This document shows, piece after piece, positions 44,228 to 55,375 of a DNA stretch of 64,000 bases. The stretch covers positions 8,715,222 through 8,779,221 of the forward strand of contig NC_054390.1 in the NCBI RefSeq assembly GCF_001625195.1, in the 5' to 3' direction. How positions within the stretch are numbered: the first letter of the stretch is position 1; every line of letters begins with the position of its first letter. Source of the DNA: Drechmeria coniospora. Taxonomy: Eukaryota; Ascomycota; Sordariomycetes; Hypocreales; Ophiocordycipitaceae. Position numbers and translations under genes: made by a program. The notes beneath the pieces are model-generated. The model was not told where the DNA came from. It saw nothing but the letters and a program-made list of their open reading frames with translations, and did no database searches.

Positions 44228-46113
44228 TCACAATGCCGGCCCCTCCCACAGTTCCCTCTTCAACTTCATGTACCATGCCTTCTTGTGGGGAAAGGTCACG
44301 AGCTTCTCCTTGGTGAAGCCGAGGGCCTCGAGGTGGCGCATCATCCTGCCAACGATGAGACATCGAGTTAGCCCTTCTTCCTCTGTTGAATGGTAACATG
44401 ACAGCACAGCCGTCGGAGGACGAGCAAACGAGAGCAAAATAAAACAACGGAGAAAGAACGACGATGACAGAGGGGCGTCACGAACCTGTGGTTGTCGACG
44501 CGCGGCTCGAGGCAGATGCTCATGGTCCGGATGTCGGCCGTCACGCACCAGTGAACGAGCCCCGTGAGCCAGGCCGGCACCCTGCCCCGCGCCCACTCCT
44601 CGCCGATCATGACGTGAAGGCCGCGATCCCAGTCGGCGCTGTCCCTGCCGACCTGGCGGCCGAGCATGTCCTCCTTGACCCAGTAAATCTCAAAGTAGCC
44701 AAAGGGCACGCCGTCCCAGAGGCCGATGACGGGGAAGGCGTGCTTGTCGCGGAGCCTCGCGGCGAGCGCCTGGCCGTCGTAGTCGCCCCAAAACTCGCGG
44801 ATGCGCGGGATGACGTGCCAGGACTGCAGCAGCGCGTTGTCGCTCATCGACGACATGCCACCGCCGACCACGGGCGGCTTGGGGCCGACGGGGCCGAGGT
44901 AGGCCACCGGCTGGGGCGAGCACGAGGCGACGCGGAAGGCGAGGTACTGGCCGTGGCTCGGCACGAAGCGCGTGTAAAAGACCTCGCCCATGCGCGGCGG
45001 CTTCGGCCGGAGGGGGTGCCGGACGCCGTCGGTGACGACGTACTGCAGCGGCGCCGGCGGGTAGTAGGTCGGCAGGTGGGAGCTCGACTGGAAGGGACCG
45101 ACGGGAATGGCCGAGACCAAGCCGGGGCCGTGGAGGAATCCCGAGGCGGAAGCGGCAAAGGACCCCGGCGTCGTCGGCGTCGGCGGCACGGGGATGCTCG
45201 GGAAGTCGGCGTCGAACCGCTGAGGGGGCGACTGCGGGGGCGGACCGCGGGCCTCGAGCCGGCTCGGCGAGCTCGGCCGGCTTCCCACGGGGGACCCCGG
45301 GTAGGACGACGAGGGGACGCGGGCCGGCTGGAGGGAGAAGAGGAAGAGGCGGCCGGGGATCTGCCAGAACATGCGACGCGAGGCGAACATGTGGCCCCAG
45401 CCGTCGCCGTCGGCCGCCTCGTCGCCGTCGGCACCGACGGTGCTGTCCTCGCAGGCGATGAGGCCCATGCGCTCGAGCTTGGGGATGAGGTTGCGGCCGC
45501 GGAGGATGCCGTCGCGCCGGATCCTGATCCTCCAGTCGGGGCCATGATGGTGCGAGGGCCTGTGCCTGCTGCGCCTCGGCGGCTCGGCTTGGTGAAAGTA
45601 CCAGTAGAGCGTGACCCAGAGCATCATGGCGAGCTGGCGGGTCGGGCTCGCCGCCGGCTTGAACTCGGCGCTCGATGGGTTCGAGATGGACGAGATGAAG
45701 AGGACGTCCCCGTCGAGCGTCGGCTCCGTGAAGGGCCTCGTCCTCGTGCGTGCCGGCGGACCGAAGGCGGAGCCGATGCTCGCGTTGGAGCTCGAGCTGT
45801 ACCGTTTGCTCGCCACCCTTGAGGGCGTCATGGGCGTCATGGGCGTCACGGGCGTCGACGGCGTCGTCGGCGTCGTCACCTCCTCGCGGCTCTGGCTGAA
45901 GCTCTGTCGGTAGCTCTGGCTGCGGTTATGGCCGAGGCTGACGCTGCCGCCGCCAGCCTCGCCGCCGACGGGGACACGTTCCTCCGTGTGCAGCACCGTC
46001 GTCCACCCGACCGGGTACGGGTGGTGGTGCGCGCTGTGCTCATGGCTGCGGAAGCCGACGCCGGCGAAGACGGGCGTGACGGTGAAGATCTGGCCATCTG
46101 GCAGGCGCAGCAT
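44228..46113 (-). CDS. Siderophore N5-hydroxyornithine acyltransferase, SidL/SidF-like
   Basis: Two exons inferred: 46113-44486 and 44345-44228, with an intron of 140 bp (GTTCGT...TGGCAG), giving 581 residues. The N-terminus MLRLPDGQIFTVTP and HHHPYPVGWTTVLHTEE fit fungal siderophore acetylases. The GNAT-type acyltransferase domain (IucB/MbtK-like) is in the C-terminal 200 residues: WHVIPRIREFWGDYDGQAL, FPVIGLWDGVPFGYFEIYWVKED, DRGLHVMIGEEWARG, CLEPRVDNHR joined across the intron to MMRHLEALGF, and FPHKKAWYMKL. It would acylate N5-hydroxyornithine (acetyl-CoA for SidL, anhydromevalonyl-CoA for SidF) for fusarinine/ferricrocin-type siderophores. No NRPS, oxygenase or transporter lies nearby. 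That favours the unclustered SidL/AceI type, but specificity is inference. Residues 60-330 contain long low-complexity Ser/Thr/Pro segments. Confidence 0.85.
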
Positions 46114-47586
46114 CGTTCATGATTCTCGTCGAGGAGGAAGAGGGAGGCGGGGGTTGACGGACGATCTGGCGATGCTTGCGGGGTAGGCGAGTATTGCCAT
46201 GGCCGGCTGGCATCGACGGCACATTTCATTGCGTAGCACGTAAGTACGGCAGTGCTCAGGTGTACATGTGCATGTAGGTGACGGGTACGCCGCGGCAAGG
46301 TACTGTAACTTGTTGCGCGCACATACTGAAGAGCTGCCCAGAGTACTCGTACGAGTAGTCGAGCAGGTGAAATACTTACTTACGTGTACACAACGGCAAG
46401 TACTGGACATGTACAGTAAGTACTCTGCAAGTATTCTTCATCAGCAACCCGATCGGTCGAGTGGCTTCATCATCACCCCACTCATCGACATCGAAGTGCA
46501 AGGAAGTACAGAGTACGGCAAGTACGCCAACGAGTACGTGTGCGCAGTACTGGTACTTGGAACCAGCACCAGCACTTGTAATGGTACTTGGAACCAGTAC
46601 GACTAGTTGTACCTAAAGTAATCACAGCCTTGTCCAAGTGCGTACTGGAGTGCGGAGGAATAATTCATTATGAGTGGCTACACTCGAGTATATGTGCAAC
46701 TACAGTACGGAGTACGGAGTACAACCAGGTACATTTATTCCGCAGGTGGCCGTACTTACTTGTGCTTACACCTGGGCCTAAGTACATTAGAATGTACACC
46801 TACTTGACTGCAAGTATACTCCGTGTAGTGTACAACCGACAACTGCACTCCGTACGGAGTACGCTGTTGTGATTCACTGCAAATAGGCACCATTCATATG
46901 GGTGAACGCTGTGTCTGATCAACATGTCTTCCACAGCGCCTGCATGCATCTTTGTACACTGTACGGAGTACCGAGGATTGCTCTGTACGAATGTCCAGGA
47001 GAATCGAATGGAAACGAATGGAACACCAGCCTAACGCACCGACACCACCTTGAACATGCACATATGGGCACACCATACTCCGTACTTGGGCCGCCGTCCG
47101 TGGTGCGGCACGAATTATCGTACGGCATCACCTACAAGAAACGACAAACATCCCATCATCGCGTCATGCTCACTCAAAAAAAAATAATCAAGCACAGAGA
47201 AAGCAGCACCTGCCGGACTTGTGATTGAATCTCCTTCGTCGCGCCATGAGCCACGCAATCTGTCGGGCTCGCCGAAACGTCATGGCGGTTCCTCGCCGCA
47301 CCTCCGACACCGCCATCGCCATCGGACGACTCTCGCCGACTACGTCCATTTCGTTCACGACGGGTAGATGCTACGCAGAGTCATTCAACGCAGACCCACG
47401 GCTACAGGTTGCCACACGCATTCCCTTCCATGAGGCTGCCCAGCCCTCGATGCGTGTACCCCCGACTCCAATGGCCAGGTGCGGGTAGAGATGCCGCGGA
47501 TTGTGTCCTCGGAAATACCGCAAGGGCCAGGCAATCGTTTGGTTGCGTTATCCAATCAGTCGGGACGAATCTGGTTGCTCCGGGTT
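46114..47586. other. Intergenic, palindromic-word tract
   Basis: 46.2-47.1 kb contains many GTAC/TACGGAGTA words (for example CTCCGTACGGAGTAC at about 46.85 kb). It separates the start of the acyltransferase gene from the 3' end of MCU. No gene is recognised. Confidence 0.55.
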
Positions 47587-49146
47587 TTACCTCGACACGG
47601 TTTTCTTCTCGGTCGGGGACGTCTCCCCTGCCATTGCTTCCTCTGCCCCCTCATTGTCGCCCCTCCTCTCGTCCTCCTTCCCGCCCTCCTTCTCCTCGCC
47701 CTCCTTCCCCTCGCCCTCCTTCCCCTCGCCCTCCTTCTCCTCGCCCTCCTTCTCCTCGCCCTTCCTCCCTTTCCTCTCCCGCTCCAGCGCATCCTTGATC
47801 CTCTCGCCGCCGAGGTCCTTCATCTCGTCCCACGCGACGTCGTACTCGGTGGCCACGGTTCGTATCTCCCTTCGAAGCAGGTTGGCCTCGTGCGTCGCCT
47901 GCTCCCACCGTTGCGGGTCGAAGCCTCGCTCCTGGTAGAGGGCCTTCTGCCGCTTCGTCACCGTCAGCTTCATGGCCGCCTTGTAGCTGAGGTCCCGGCT
48001 GATGAAGAGGAACCAGAGGTATCCGCCCATGATGGAGGCCAAGCCGGCGAGGTACGTCACGGGCTCGACGAGGTCCCAGCCCATGTCGGTGTGAAAGGTG
48101 ACGTAGTAGACGACGCCCCACCAGGACGACAGGAGCACGAAGCCGCCCTCGGCGAGACGGTGAGCGCCCTTGTGGGCGAGCTCGTCGCACTCCTTCTTGA
48201 CGCCCGCCATGACCTCGACCTGCCGCGACATGGTCCGCAGACGGAGCCGCATGTAGTGCGTGCGATCCTCGAAGCTCGGCACCGCCACCCGCAACGCCCG
48301 GGGATGGCCCTCGATGGCCACGGCAAACTCGCGACGGCGGGCGGCGTCGCGGATGAAGTCGCCCACCTCGGTGCTGCCGCTCCACCGTACCCATGTTGTG
48401 TCGCGTCTCGCCGGACCTTGACATCCGAGGCCCGAGTGGGCGGCGACATGGGCGCCCCCTCGACCGTCATCGATCGGACGCTCTGTGCCCTTCTTGCGCT
48501 CTCCCTCGGCGCGGAAGACAATTTCCGGGAGCTTCTCTCGGCCACGCACCCGCATCGGCGGCATCTCGGCTTGAATGAGCCGCTCGAGGTACGACAACGG
48601 CTGGTTCGGATGAATCAGGAGGGCCAACGGCTCGACGGCCTTGTCACCCCACTCCTTTCGCCCCTCAGAGCTCGCCTCGATGTGCTCTGGCTCGGGGTGG
48701 AAGGGTATCGGGAGAATCAGCTTGAGCAATCGGGTCGGCGTCGTCAGGAGCCGTCCTGCGAGAAGGATGAGGTGAGTGAGTTTCCATTTCTACAGGCTGC
48801 ACGACGGGAGCTGATGGGTAGGCATGTCACCAGATGACGTAGAGCACAGATGCGTACCGTGCGTCTCATCGCCACCCGTCGGGTCGTTGGCCGTCGCCTT
48901 GAGGAGTGCATTACTCCGCTCCCGCATGCAAGGCCGGTTCTTGACGCTTCTCCGGGCGCTCTCCGGCGTCGTCTGGCGCTCCTCCCCGTCCGGCGCCTTC
49001 CTTGTCATCCTGCTGGCGGCGTGCCGACCTCCCAACCTCGTGGTGGACGTACACGAGCCCGGACTGAGGGCCGCGGATGGCCTGCCTGACCAGCTTCGTG
49101 CCTGCTGGGCAAGACGCTGCGTTGCCCGTCGAGCTGCATGGCTCAT
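47587..49146 (-). CDS. MCU: Mitochondrial calcium uniporter pore subunit
   Basis: Exon 1 starts at 49146 ([19 protein letters not shown], a basic presequence) and exon 2 covers 48755-47587. The acceptor CTTCTCGCAG before 48755 fits two phase-1 donors: GTGACA at 48830 (494 residues) or GTACGC at 48857 (nine codons shorter). The core has [37 protein letters not shown], a first membrane helix at [12 protein letters not shown], the selectivity-filter loop WDLVEPVTY (D333 and E336 of the DxxE motif), and a second helix at [19 protein letters not shown]. Then come [16 protein letters not shown] and a coiled region. It forms the inner-membrane Ca2+ channel; fungi such as this work without EMRE. The last 60 residues are a Lys/Glu/Gly run encoded by a 15 bp minisatellite (about 47683-47766), so length may vary between strains. 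Confidence 0.92.
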
Positions 49147-49691
49147 GGTGCGACACGCTGTCTGTCCGTGATTATTGCCGGACGGGTCAAGTGGAATCTA
49201 AATCACCATGTGGATGCCGGTAGTTGCCAGTTGGGATAGCTGATGCGGGTGCCAGGCATTACTTCTGTCTCGCAGAATGACGTCATAACAACCCGATCAC
49301 GGTCAACGATTGTGCTTTCTTCACAATTGCCAATGACGACGATCAAAAACGCAAAGGCGAAGCTGGTGGAATGGGCTTGAGAGTCGAAAGAATACCGAAA
49401 AAAAGCCCGCTCACTCTCTGCAAGCTGCTTCCAGTGTAAAATGGTAGAGCGAGCAAGGCAACATTTACGAGGTTCGAGGGCTCAATTTCACCATCTCACG
49501 GCTTAGTCATGCATGCTCATTCCTGAATGGAGCATTCTGCCAATGTCAGGCACCAGGCCACAACACCACGTCGTCGGCATTTCTGTTCCTCCTAATCCAA
49601 GCTATTTCAAGCTCGCTGGAAGAGGGCCGCAAGAGGCGACACAGATGCAACCCATAATTGTCGGAGAATGCATAAGGTGTTGAACAATTGT
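49147..49691. other. Spacer between MCU and the unknown gene
   Basis: About 545 bp of unique sequence without a recognised gene. It should include the MCU promoter and the 3' end of the gene at 49692. Confidence 0.5.
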
Positions 49692-50552
49692 TCACAAAAT
49701 CAGGTGGTACTTGCGTGCTTGCCCGTACGCCTTGTTTGCTAATCGTACAAACGATGCGTCCTGGCCACTCACTCGGCCGTTCAATGGCGACGCCGTGCCG
49801 GCCGACTGTCCCGCAGGGGGCCCTTCCCCGGCGGCCCAATATTCCGGGTATGCTTGATCAATCTTCCGCTGGTCCTCGGCGTTGAACTGGGACCGTTTGT
49901 GCCGCGGTCGGCACGCGCCGACGGGAAAGAAGCGATATTGGCACCAGTCTTCGGCAAAGACCTCGATGGGGATCCTCAAGCGCACGACTCGTTTTTGGAA
50001 GAAATGCCGGTCCAATTCGTCAAATTCCTGTCCTTTCGCCGCCGCCCTGGCAAGCGTTCCCATCCTGTGAAGCATTTTCCGGAACTCGACCTTTTGCACC
50101 TCGGTCCAGCTCTCGTCGTATTTGTTGCCGACGATCCAGTCCCACACGTTCTCGGCCTTTTCCCGGTATGTCCAGTCGTAGACGCCCGTTACCTGTTCCT
50201 CGAAGGATATGCGATCATCTTGCACGACGTTTTGGGCGAAATCGCGACACTCCCAGTTCTGCTGCTGCGCACATGTGTGGTGTTTCTCCATGGCATCTCG
50301 AACAAACCGATGCCTTTCAAGCAAGGAAAAAGACTGACCGTTGGAAATGTCGCCAAGTGCGGGTACGTTGTTGCCGTAATACGCTCGCCTCGGCCGGACG
50401 CCTCGTGGCTCGAAGTCTTCGTCGGCCCAAATGGTGAGGACTTGGTCATCGACTTGCTGTGATGCCAAGCTGAAACCATCGGGCGATCGTGAGCGGCCGG
50501 GCCGTCTTCGCGCGGGTGCAGCCGTGTCGGATGGCATTGATGTTTGTGACAT
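49692..50552 (-). CDS. Hypothetical protein, 286 aa, Trp/Arg-rich
   Basis: An intact single-exon frame; the ATG at 50552 (MSQTSMPSDTAAPARRRPGR) is chosen because the upstream in-frame part has an unlike, Cys-rich composition. After a basic, Pro-rich start (about 30 residues), the middle is evenly charged and Trp-rich: ADEDFEPRG, CAQQQNWECRDFAQN, VYDWTYREKAENVWDWIVGN, DELDRHFFQKR and AEDWCQYRFFP. It ends GQARKYHLIL. Composition and codon use look coding, and the antisense frames lack such order. No signal peptide or membrane segment is visible, and I recognise no domain. It borders the AT-rich relic region, so it may be a lineage-specific or rapidly evolving gene. Confidence 0.5.
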   Translation of the reverse strand: MSQTSMPSDTAAPARRRPGRSRSPDGFSLASQQVDDQVLTIWADEDFEPRGVRPRRAYYGNNVPALGDISNGQSFSLLERHRFVRDAMEKHHTCAQQQNWECRDFAQNVVQDDRISFEEQVTGVYDWTYREKAENVWDWIVGNKYDESWTEVQKVEFRKMLHRMGTLARAAAKGQEFDELDRHFFQKRVVRLRIPIEVFAEDWCQYRFFPVGACRPRHKRSQFNAEDQRKIDQAYPEYWAAGEGPPAGQSAGTASPLNGRVSGQDASFVRLANKAYGQARKYHLIL

Positions 50553-52089
50553 AATTTTCAGCCGGGGGAGTCGACAAGGGAGACAAACAACGCCAGGTCG
50601 GACTCCCGAGCATGACGTTAAATAGAACGACGGGATTCTACGGCGAAACGTTTGCGAAAAGTTATGCCTGCATCGCGCAACGTACATGTCGTCGACCAAG
50701 CAGGCTAGCGAAATACACCAACGCAGGAAACTCTTTTGCAAGCTTCAGCATGGCAGATCAGGCCCTGCCATCAACACGCAAGGCCGTCCTTTGCATCCAC
50801 CGAGAAAGTCACATCTCTTCTTCGGGGGTGCCTTCGGCAGGCTCCTGTGCCTTTGTTGGCTGCAACCTCTGGTACCATCCGACCCGTCTACCTGCCTACA
50901 TGCTACCCGCCTGGCTACCTAACTGCCGGCCTGCCTATTGCTTATCCGCTTGCCAGCCTGCCTAAGCACCGCTCGCCTGCCTACCTAGGTTCATATGCTG
51001 CCCGCCTGTCTATTACATATCCATGTGTCTACCGCCGCTTGTTGATATTTCTGGGTGGCACGCGCGACAAGCCACAGCTGTATCCCTCCTTCAACCTGTC
51101 CGTACAATGACCTGATGAAAACGAGTGAATCGAGAGGTAAGCGACTGATTTCAGATGTTGACGAGTTTCCAGCAGAACTTGTTGCAATTTGCAAGAAAGA
51201 CAGTTGGAAGTATATCGCACGGACTAGGGGATTAATCAGGCTGTTGGTAACAGCAGAATGGGTGCCAGTTAGTAACTGGGTAAGAAGTGCGGATATTGCA
51301 ATGTATGCAATACAATTGTAATAGCAAGTGTGCAATTACAATGTATGGGGTACGATTATAAAAACGCAGTGCGATTAACCATCTAAGTAAAGTACGGGAA
51401 GGACAGGACTATTTATGTTCAGGAGGTAGTACCACAATTGGTAACGACAGTATAGATGAGGATGTAGTTGTCGGCTTGTTCCGAACAGTCCATTGATCTT
51501 TGCCTTTGGTAATTCCGAATAGTCTGTTGGTCTGTTCGATTGGCCGGTCCGAATGATCTGTCTATTCATTTAGTCGGCAACTCCGAATAGCCAGTTGGTC
51601 TATGCAACTGGCTGGTGGAACGGTCAATCGGTAGTTGATGGTGCATTCAATTGACCGTTGGTCGATTGTCTAGTAGGGCTGCTGCACGGTGACAGCTGGT
51701 AGCAGTGCGGGATAGGTCCTACTTGATAGTACGGTTGATGCTTGGTCAATAGTGTGTTGGTGGTTGACGTTGAGTCATTGGTCGACATAGAATCATAGGT
51801 CGATATATAATCGACTTAATACGGAGTACTTCTTGTACAAATTGTACAATAGTAAGTGTTCCGGCTGGCAGTAGTACTGCAGCCAGTAGCCGCAGGTAGT
51901 AGGGAGGCATAGCTCTAACCCTGAGCAGCATATATTAGGATAGTATCTTTATTGGGCAGTGTTTCTATCAGTGTATATACCCGTATTCTTGACGTTTACT
52001 TATGGATACAGTACAATCCCGAAGCATACCGAGTCAGCTGACACGCCCACAAGCAGAGCAAGCCATAATAAGTAGTTACTACGTACAGA
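50553..52089. other. Transition into AT-rich, decayed DNA
   Basis: 50.88-51.05 kb is CCTGCCTAC-type low complexity. From about 51.1 kb the sequence turns AT-rich with short degenerate repeats. A degenerate tandem repeat occupies 51.48-51.61 kb. No intact gene is present. A few short frames (for example 51.11-51.32 kb) could be debris of a mobile element. Confidence 0.5.
51478..51610. repeat. Degenerate tandem repeat, about four units of 30-40 bp
   Basis: Recurring TCCGAA(T/C)AGTC followed by (T)GTTGGTCT or similar, at about 51478, 51515, 51550 and 51580; further GGTCGAT words continue to 51.80 kb. The units have diverged, so this is an old array. Confidence 0.6.
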
Positions 52090-52590
52090 CAGAATAATTT
52101 ACGAAAACTGCAGGAAGAAATGGGAAAAGGACTTAAATTCGTTGTATATTGAATGACCACCTAAGTACTGTACTATGATAAGAAAAGATTGAAGGGATTA
52201 ATATTTCGAAAAGGAAATATGGTGTAATTACCTACTACGATGAAATATTAAAACAATGCGACCAATCGACAAACTGGATAACAAAAAGCTTGGACTATTT
52301 CGAGTTAAACGAGTCATTTCAAAGGCTACCTATGAACTTTCATTACTAAACACTATAAATTTACCTAATCATTTACATCTTAGTATTAGAAATGTCGCTC
52401 AGGAACAGGAACGCCAAACCATTTTACGAAATTGAATCGAAAAACGAACCGGAATATACTTACTCCGTAAAGTCGGGCGGATCGTTGATGTATGAAAAAA
52501 AGATAAAAATTACCAAGATCTCGTCAAATAGAAGGATTGCGGACCAGAAGAGAATACTTGTGAGCTACTTCAGAATCTAACCTATTGCCA
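52090..52590 (+). mobile_element. Ty3/gypsy retrotransposon relic: integrase C-terminus and chromodomain
   Basis: Read in two frames with a shift near 52248, the sequence gives LRKLQEEMGKGLKFV, YDKKRLKGLIFRKGNMV, RPIDKLDNKKLGLFRVKR, and then a chromodomain-like end with YQDLVK-stop-KDCGPEENTCELL. This is the order found in fungal chromoviral integrases (LQEEM, YYDKKRLKGPxF, KLDxKKLGPFKxKR, LVKWKGYPPEENTWEP). At least five stops interrupt it. The TAG at 52529-52531 replaces the chromodomain Trp (TGG), and others fit TGG to TGA or CGA to TGA, the transitions expected from repeat-induced point mutation. No LTR or upstream pol could be identified, so it is a 3' fragment of an inactive element. 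Confidence 0.8.
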
Positions 52591-52718
52591 GTTCCTTCTA
52601 CGGCGGTATTTTCAGCGCCAATAACTAAGCAAAACATAACTTTTGAAAATCTATTTTTCGAGTCTTCTTCCACGAATCGACGGCCCCCTGGTGTACCATT
52701 ACACTCCCTAATATTCGC

Positions 52719-53648
52719 TGCCCCTCCTATCTCATTATTTTTACCTTTATACGCTCGCTTACTGTAGCCCTAGCAGCTACAGTTACAGTAGCCACAACTC
52801 TAGAACAACCGGAAAACGCTAGCTGCGGTATCGACAGGCCTTCTACGGAGCTTGTCGCCCTCCATGAATTCTTTATGAAAAAATCGACGTTGGCTCGTCG
52901 TAGCGAGCCACGTCCAGAAGTCAATATTGACATATATTTTCATGTTGTCGCACCGCCTGTTGCTAAACATAGCAATAGTATGAGCATTATAACCAGATCG
53001 AGGCTCGATAACCAGTTACATCAACTAAACTGGGATTTTGCTGTAACAGGTTTCTCCTTTCGGATAAAAGATGCCGATTGGACGTACAACGCCGATTGGG
53101 CCATCGATTCTGGTAGACGGGCAATGCAGAGGGCCCTGTATCAAGGAAACGATAGTACGCTCAACGTATATATAGTCGATGAAATATGGGAGGACGATGA
53201 GTCTCGTGGTGGTGCTGCCAGCCTACCTAATCGAAGAAGTTTTGGGAACCGAGATTTCGTCATGGTTAGGTCCGATCATATTCACTACAAGGAAGCCGGT
53301 AGAATTGGTCGAGCCCTTACCCACGAGGTTGGCCACTGGCTTGGCTTATTTCATCCGTTTGAGGGTAATGATTGTTATGGTGAAGGCGACTACGTTGACG
53401 ACACTCCCGCCCAGATGCGTCCGAAACTCAGCTGTAATGGGAAACAAGACTCTTGCGACGGTATCTCCGGATTGGACGGTAATTCCAACTTTATGGATTA
53501 TTAACCAGATATTTGTCGCATGCGATTTACACCAGGTAAGATTACTCGAATGCACGATTTATGGAAGACACTGCGCGGTCCAAATTCCGCTGTTTGGTAC
53601 TCGGGGATATTTAGGCAGATCAGCAACCTGATGCCATGGAAGGAATAA
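52719..53648 (+). pseudogene. M43 (cytophagalysin-like) secreted metalloprotease pseudogene
   Basis: In one frame: a hydrophobic leader (IIFTFIRSLTVALAATV) without an initiating ATG, then CGIDRPSTELVALHEF, NIDIYFHVVA, LNVYIVDEIW, and the zinc-binding motif HEVGHWLGLFHPFEG (first His codon at 53322), GDYVDDTPAQ and NSNFMDY. A TAA follows at 53502-53504, and the same frame then continues PDICRMRFTPGKITRMHDLW to a stop at 53646. In intact fungal M43 proteins NFMDY is normally followed by Ser and then the D-x-C...FTPGQ..RM segment. So one nonsense change and a missing start codon make this a broken gene. The Zn ligands and catalytic Glu are still present, so decay is recent or weak. It lies between retroelement fragments. 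Confidence 0.78.
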
Positions 53649-53689
53649 ATATATATATTATATATTTTTTATGATTCCGACGCGCTGCC

Positions 53690-54150
53690 AAGCGCCTTGT
53701 CAACAACAGGACCTTGAGCTACCTCGCCTGGAATCTCCGACAAAGAAAGACCAGAAGCAAGCTCCCAACCTATCGATAATATCCGAGGAACAAGCAGACT
53801 GTACTTGCGCAATTACTTCCGCCTCTTGTCGATGCACATTTTCCAAAATCTTTTCAACGAGTTTCTTGTCTCTAATCAGCGTCTTCTATCGCTTACAAAT
53901 TTGCAAAATCACAACGAGCCACCCCGATACCACGCTCTCTTAATTGACGTTTCATCTTTCGCAAACACAGCAAACGGCTAAAAGCCTTGTCCATATTACG
54001 CTAGGACTGGCGAAGCTGCTTATCCTGTTGACGCAACTGTTCTTCTTGCTGGCAGCGCCGCTATAGGATGAGCTCTTCAGCCAACTCTTCCTCGCGCTCG
54101 AGACGACCAAGTTCCTCGGTAATCCGATTGGCTATATATTGTCGATTAGT
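53690..54150 (-). pseudogene. Relic of a coiled-coil fungal protein family often associated with transposons
   Basis: The minus strand reads LGRLEREEELAEELIL-stop-RRCQQEEQLRQQDKQLRQ and then SRLLCLRKMKRQLRERG. This heptad-rich, Glu/Gln/Arg pattern resembles the coiled-coil segment of short proteins I associate with fungal retroelement-rich regions. Several stops interrupt it, including further ones towards 53.7 kb. No start or domain is intact. The assignment rests on pattern only. Confidence 0.35.
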
Positions 54151-55375
54151 ATAATTCACTCATTAGATAGACAGCTAATCAGCGTTTAATACAAGTGTTG
54201 ACCATACCCTTACTTGGTTACGGTTTATAACTTATCACCAACGTAGCATTCAACTTGTTGCTCAGAGACGCCCTGACCTTTCTGCCAACATAAACTCGAG
54301 CCTAGGTTTATCACTTAGGAAAGCCCAGACGTAACAGCTAGGGCATCTCAATAGTAGAACCTCGCGGGCAGCTTCGCCACGAATGGCCGTTCCGTTTGCT
54401 GACCTCCCATCCGCAAAGAATGCTCTTGATCAGAGGGCGTTTGCGGTGTGTACTGTTTCGCTATATAGCCATTTATGCTCAGTTTGATTCCGTTGCTATG
54501 TCAGCATGTCATCCGTTCCGTCTTGCCAATTTGTTCTCAATCAAGTATTGACACGCTTTTGGGGATGTCTAGGATAGACTATAAAAGTAGAAAGACTAAA
54601 TAATACTCTTGCATAAAATCATGGCCAGACTCGCCTAGTTTATTGTGCAATGCATTAATGCAGTTATACAGTACTCCGTAGTACTACATTGAATACTCCG
54701 TACGGAGTACATTGCAAGCGATTGCACCCACAAGTAATATGCTTGTAAAGGATCTACTCCTTAGGTGCATCATGTACAGGTACAGAGTATCAGCACAAGT
54801 AATACATTTGCGGGTACTTACAAGAGCACTTGAGACTTAATACCGGTTCAAGAAAATATGCAGTACGAATAATAATCAATTACTCGTCAATACAGCAGAT
54901 GTGTGCACTTTCATAAGCACTTCGGCGTGTACTGTATAAGCAAGTATTACAGTGCAGTAAGTACTTAAATACTTAAATACTCTGTCGCATATAGCACTCA
55001 CAAAAGCCACATTGACTGTGGCGCCCATTTTTTGTGGCTGGTTTGGTGCGCAACATACTTACTCCGTACTCCGCACTGTCGTTGACGCGTGCTCCACTCT
55101 CAACTCAATGGCAGCTCCAACCCCACCATGGGCGAAATACCCCTCCTCCGTCCATGGTCAACAAAACCACAAGCGACGATCCATCTACCAAAAATCCATT
55201 CGCTTCATCGGCCGCAACGTCGGTCCCTATACCATCCCTATACCTAGTCGCTCGGTATCTGCCGGCCCAGAAGACGCGCCGTCGACTGCCTTCTCATCCC
55301 GCCGGGAATCGACATCTCGTAGCCGACGGCGAACCACCCGGGCCTCCAGCTGTTGCCTCCCTCCCGGTCACGACA
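54151..55375. other. AT-rich spacer and ERG19 upstream region
   Basis: 54.15-54.95 kb is AT-rich decayed DNA with GTAC-type words at 54.67-54.98 kb (TACTCCGTACGGAGTAC at about 54.70 kb). A short dispersed repeat lies at 55.01-55.05 kb. From 55.06 kb the composition returns to normal. The ERG19 frame is open back to about 55034 with two earlier Met codons, but the added N-terminus is unlike the family. Confidence 0.55.
55007..55054 (+). repeat. Short dispersed repeat, copy 2 (first copy at 39012)
   Basis: About 40 of 48 positions agree with 39012-39060, including CCACATTGACTGTGGCG and GTTTGGTGC. It lies about 320 bp upstream of ERG19. Confidence 0.65.

Noticed and set aside
44464..45822. 452-residue plus-strand frame opposite the siderophore acyltransferase
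   Set aside because: Antisense shadow; the minus strand holds the GNAT-type motifs.
46040..46222. Alternative start of the siderophore acyltransferase at 46120
   Set aside because: It is out of frame with the conserved MLRLPDGQIFTVTP start at 46113.
55034..55375. N-terminal extension of ERG19 from upstream in-frame Met codons
   Set aside because: The added residues are unlike the family, and the Met at 55376 gives the standard N-terminus.
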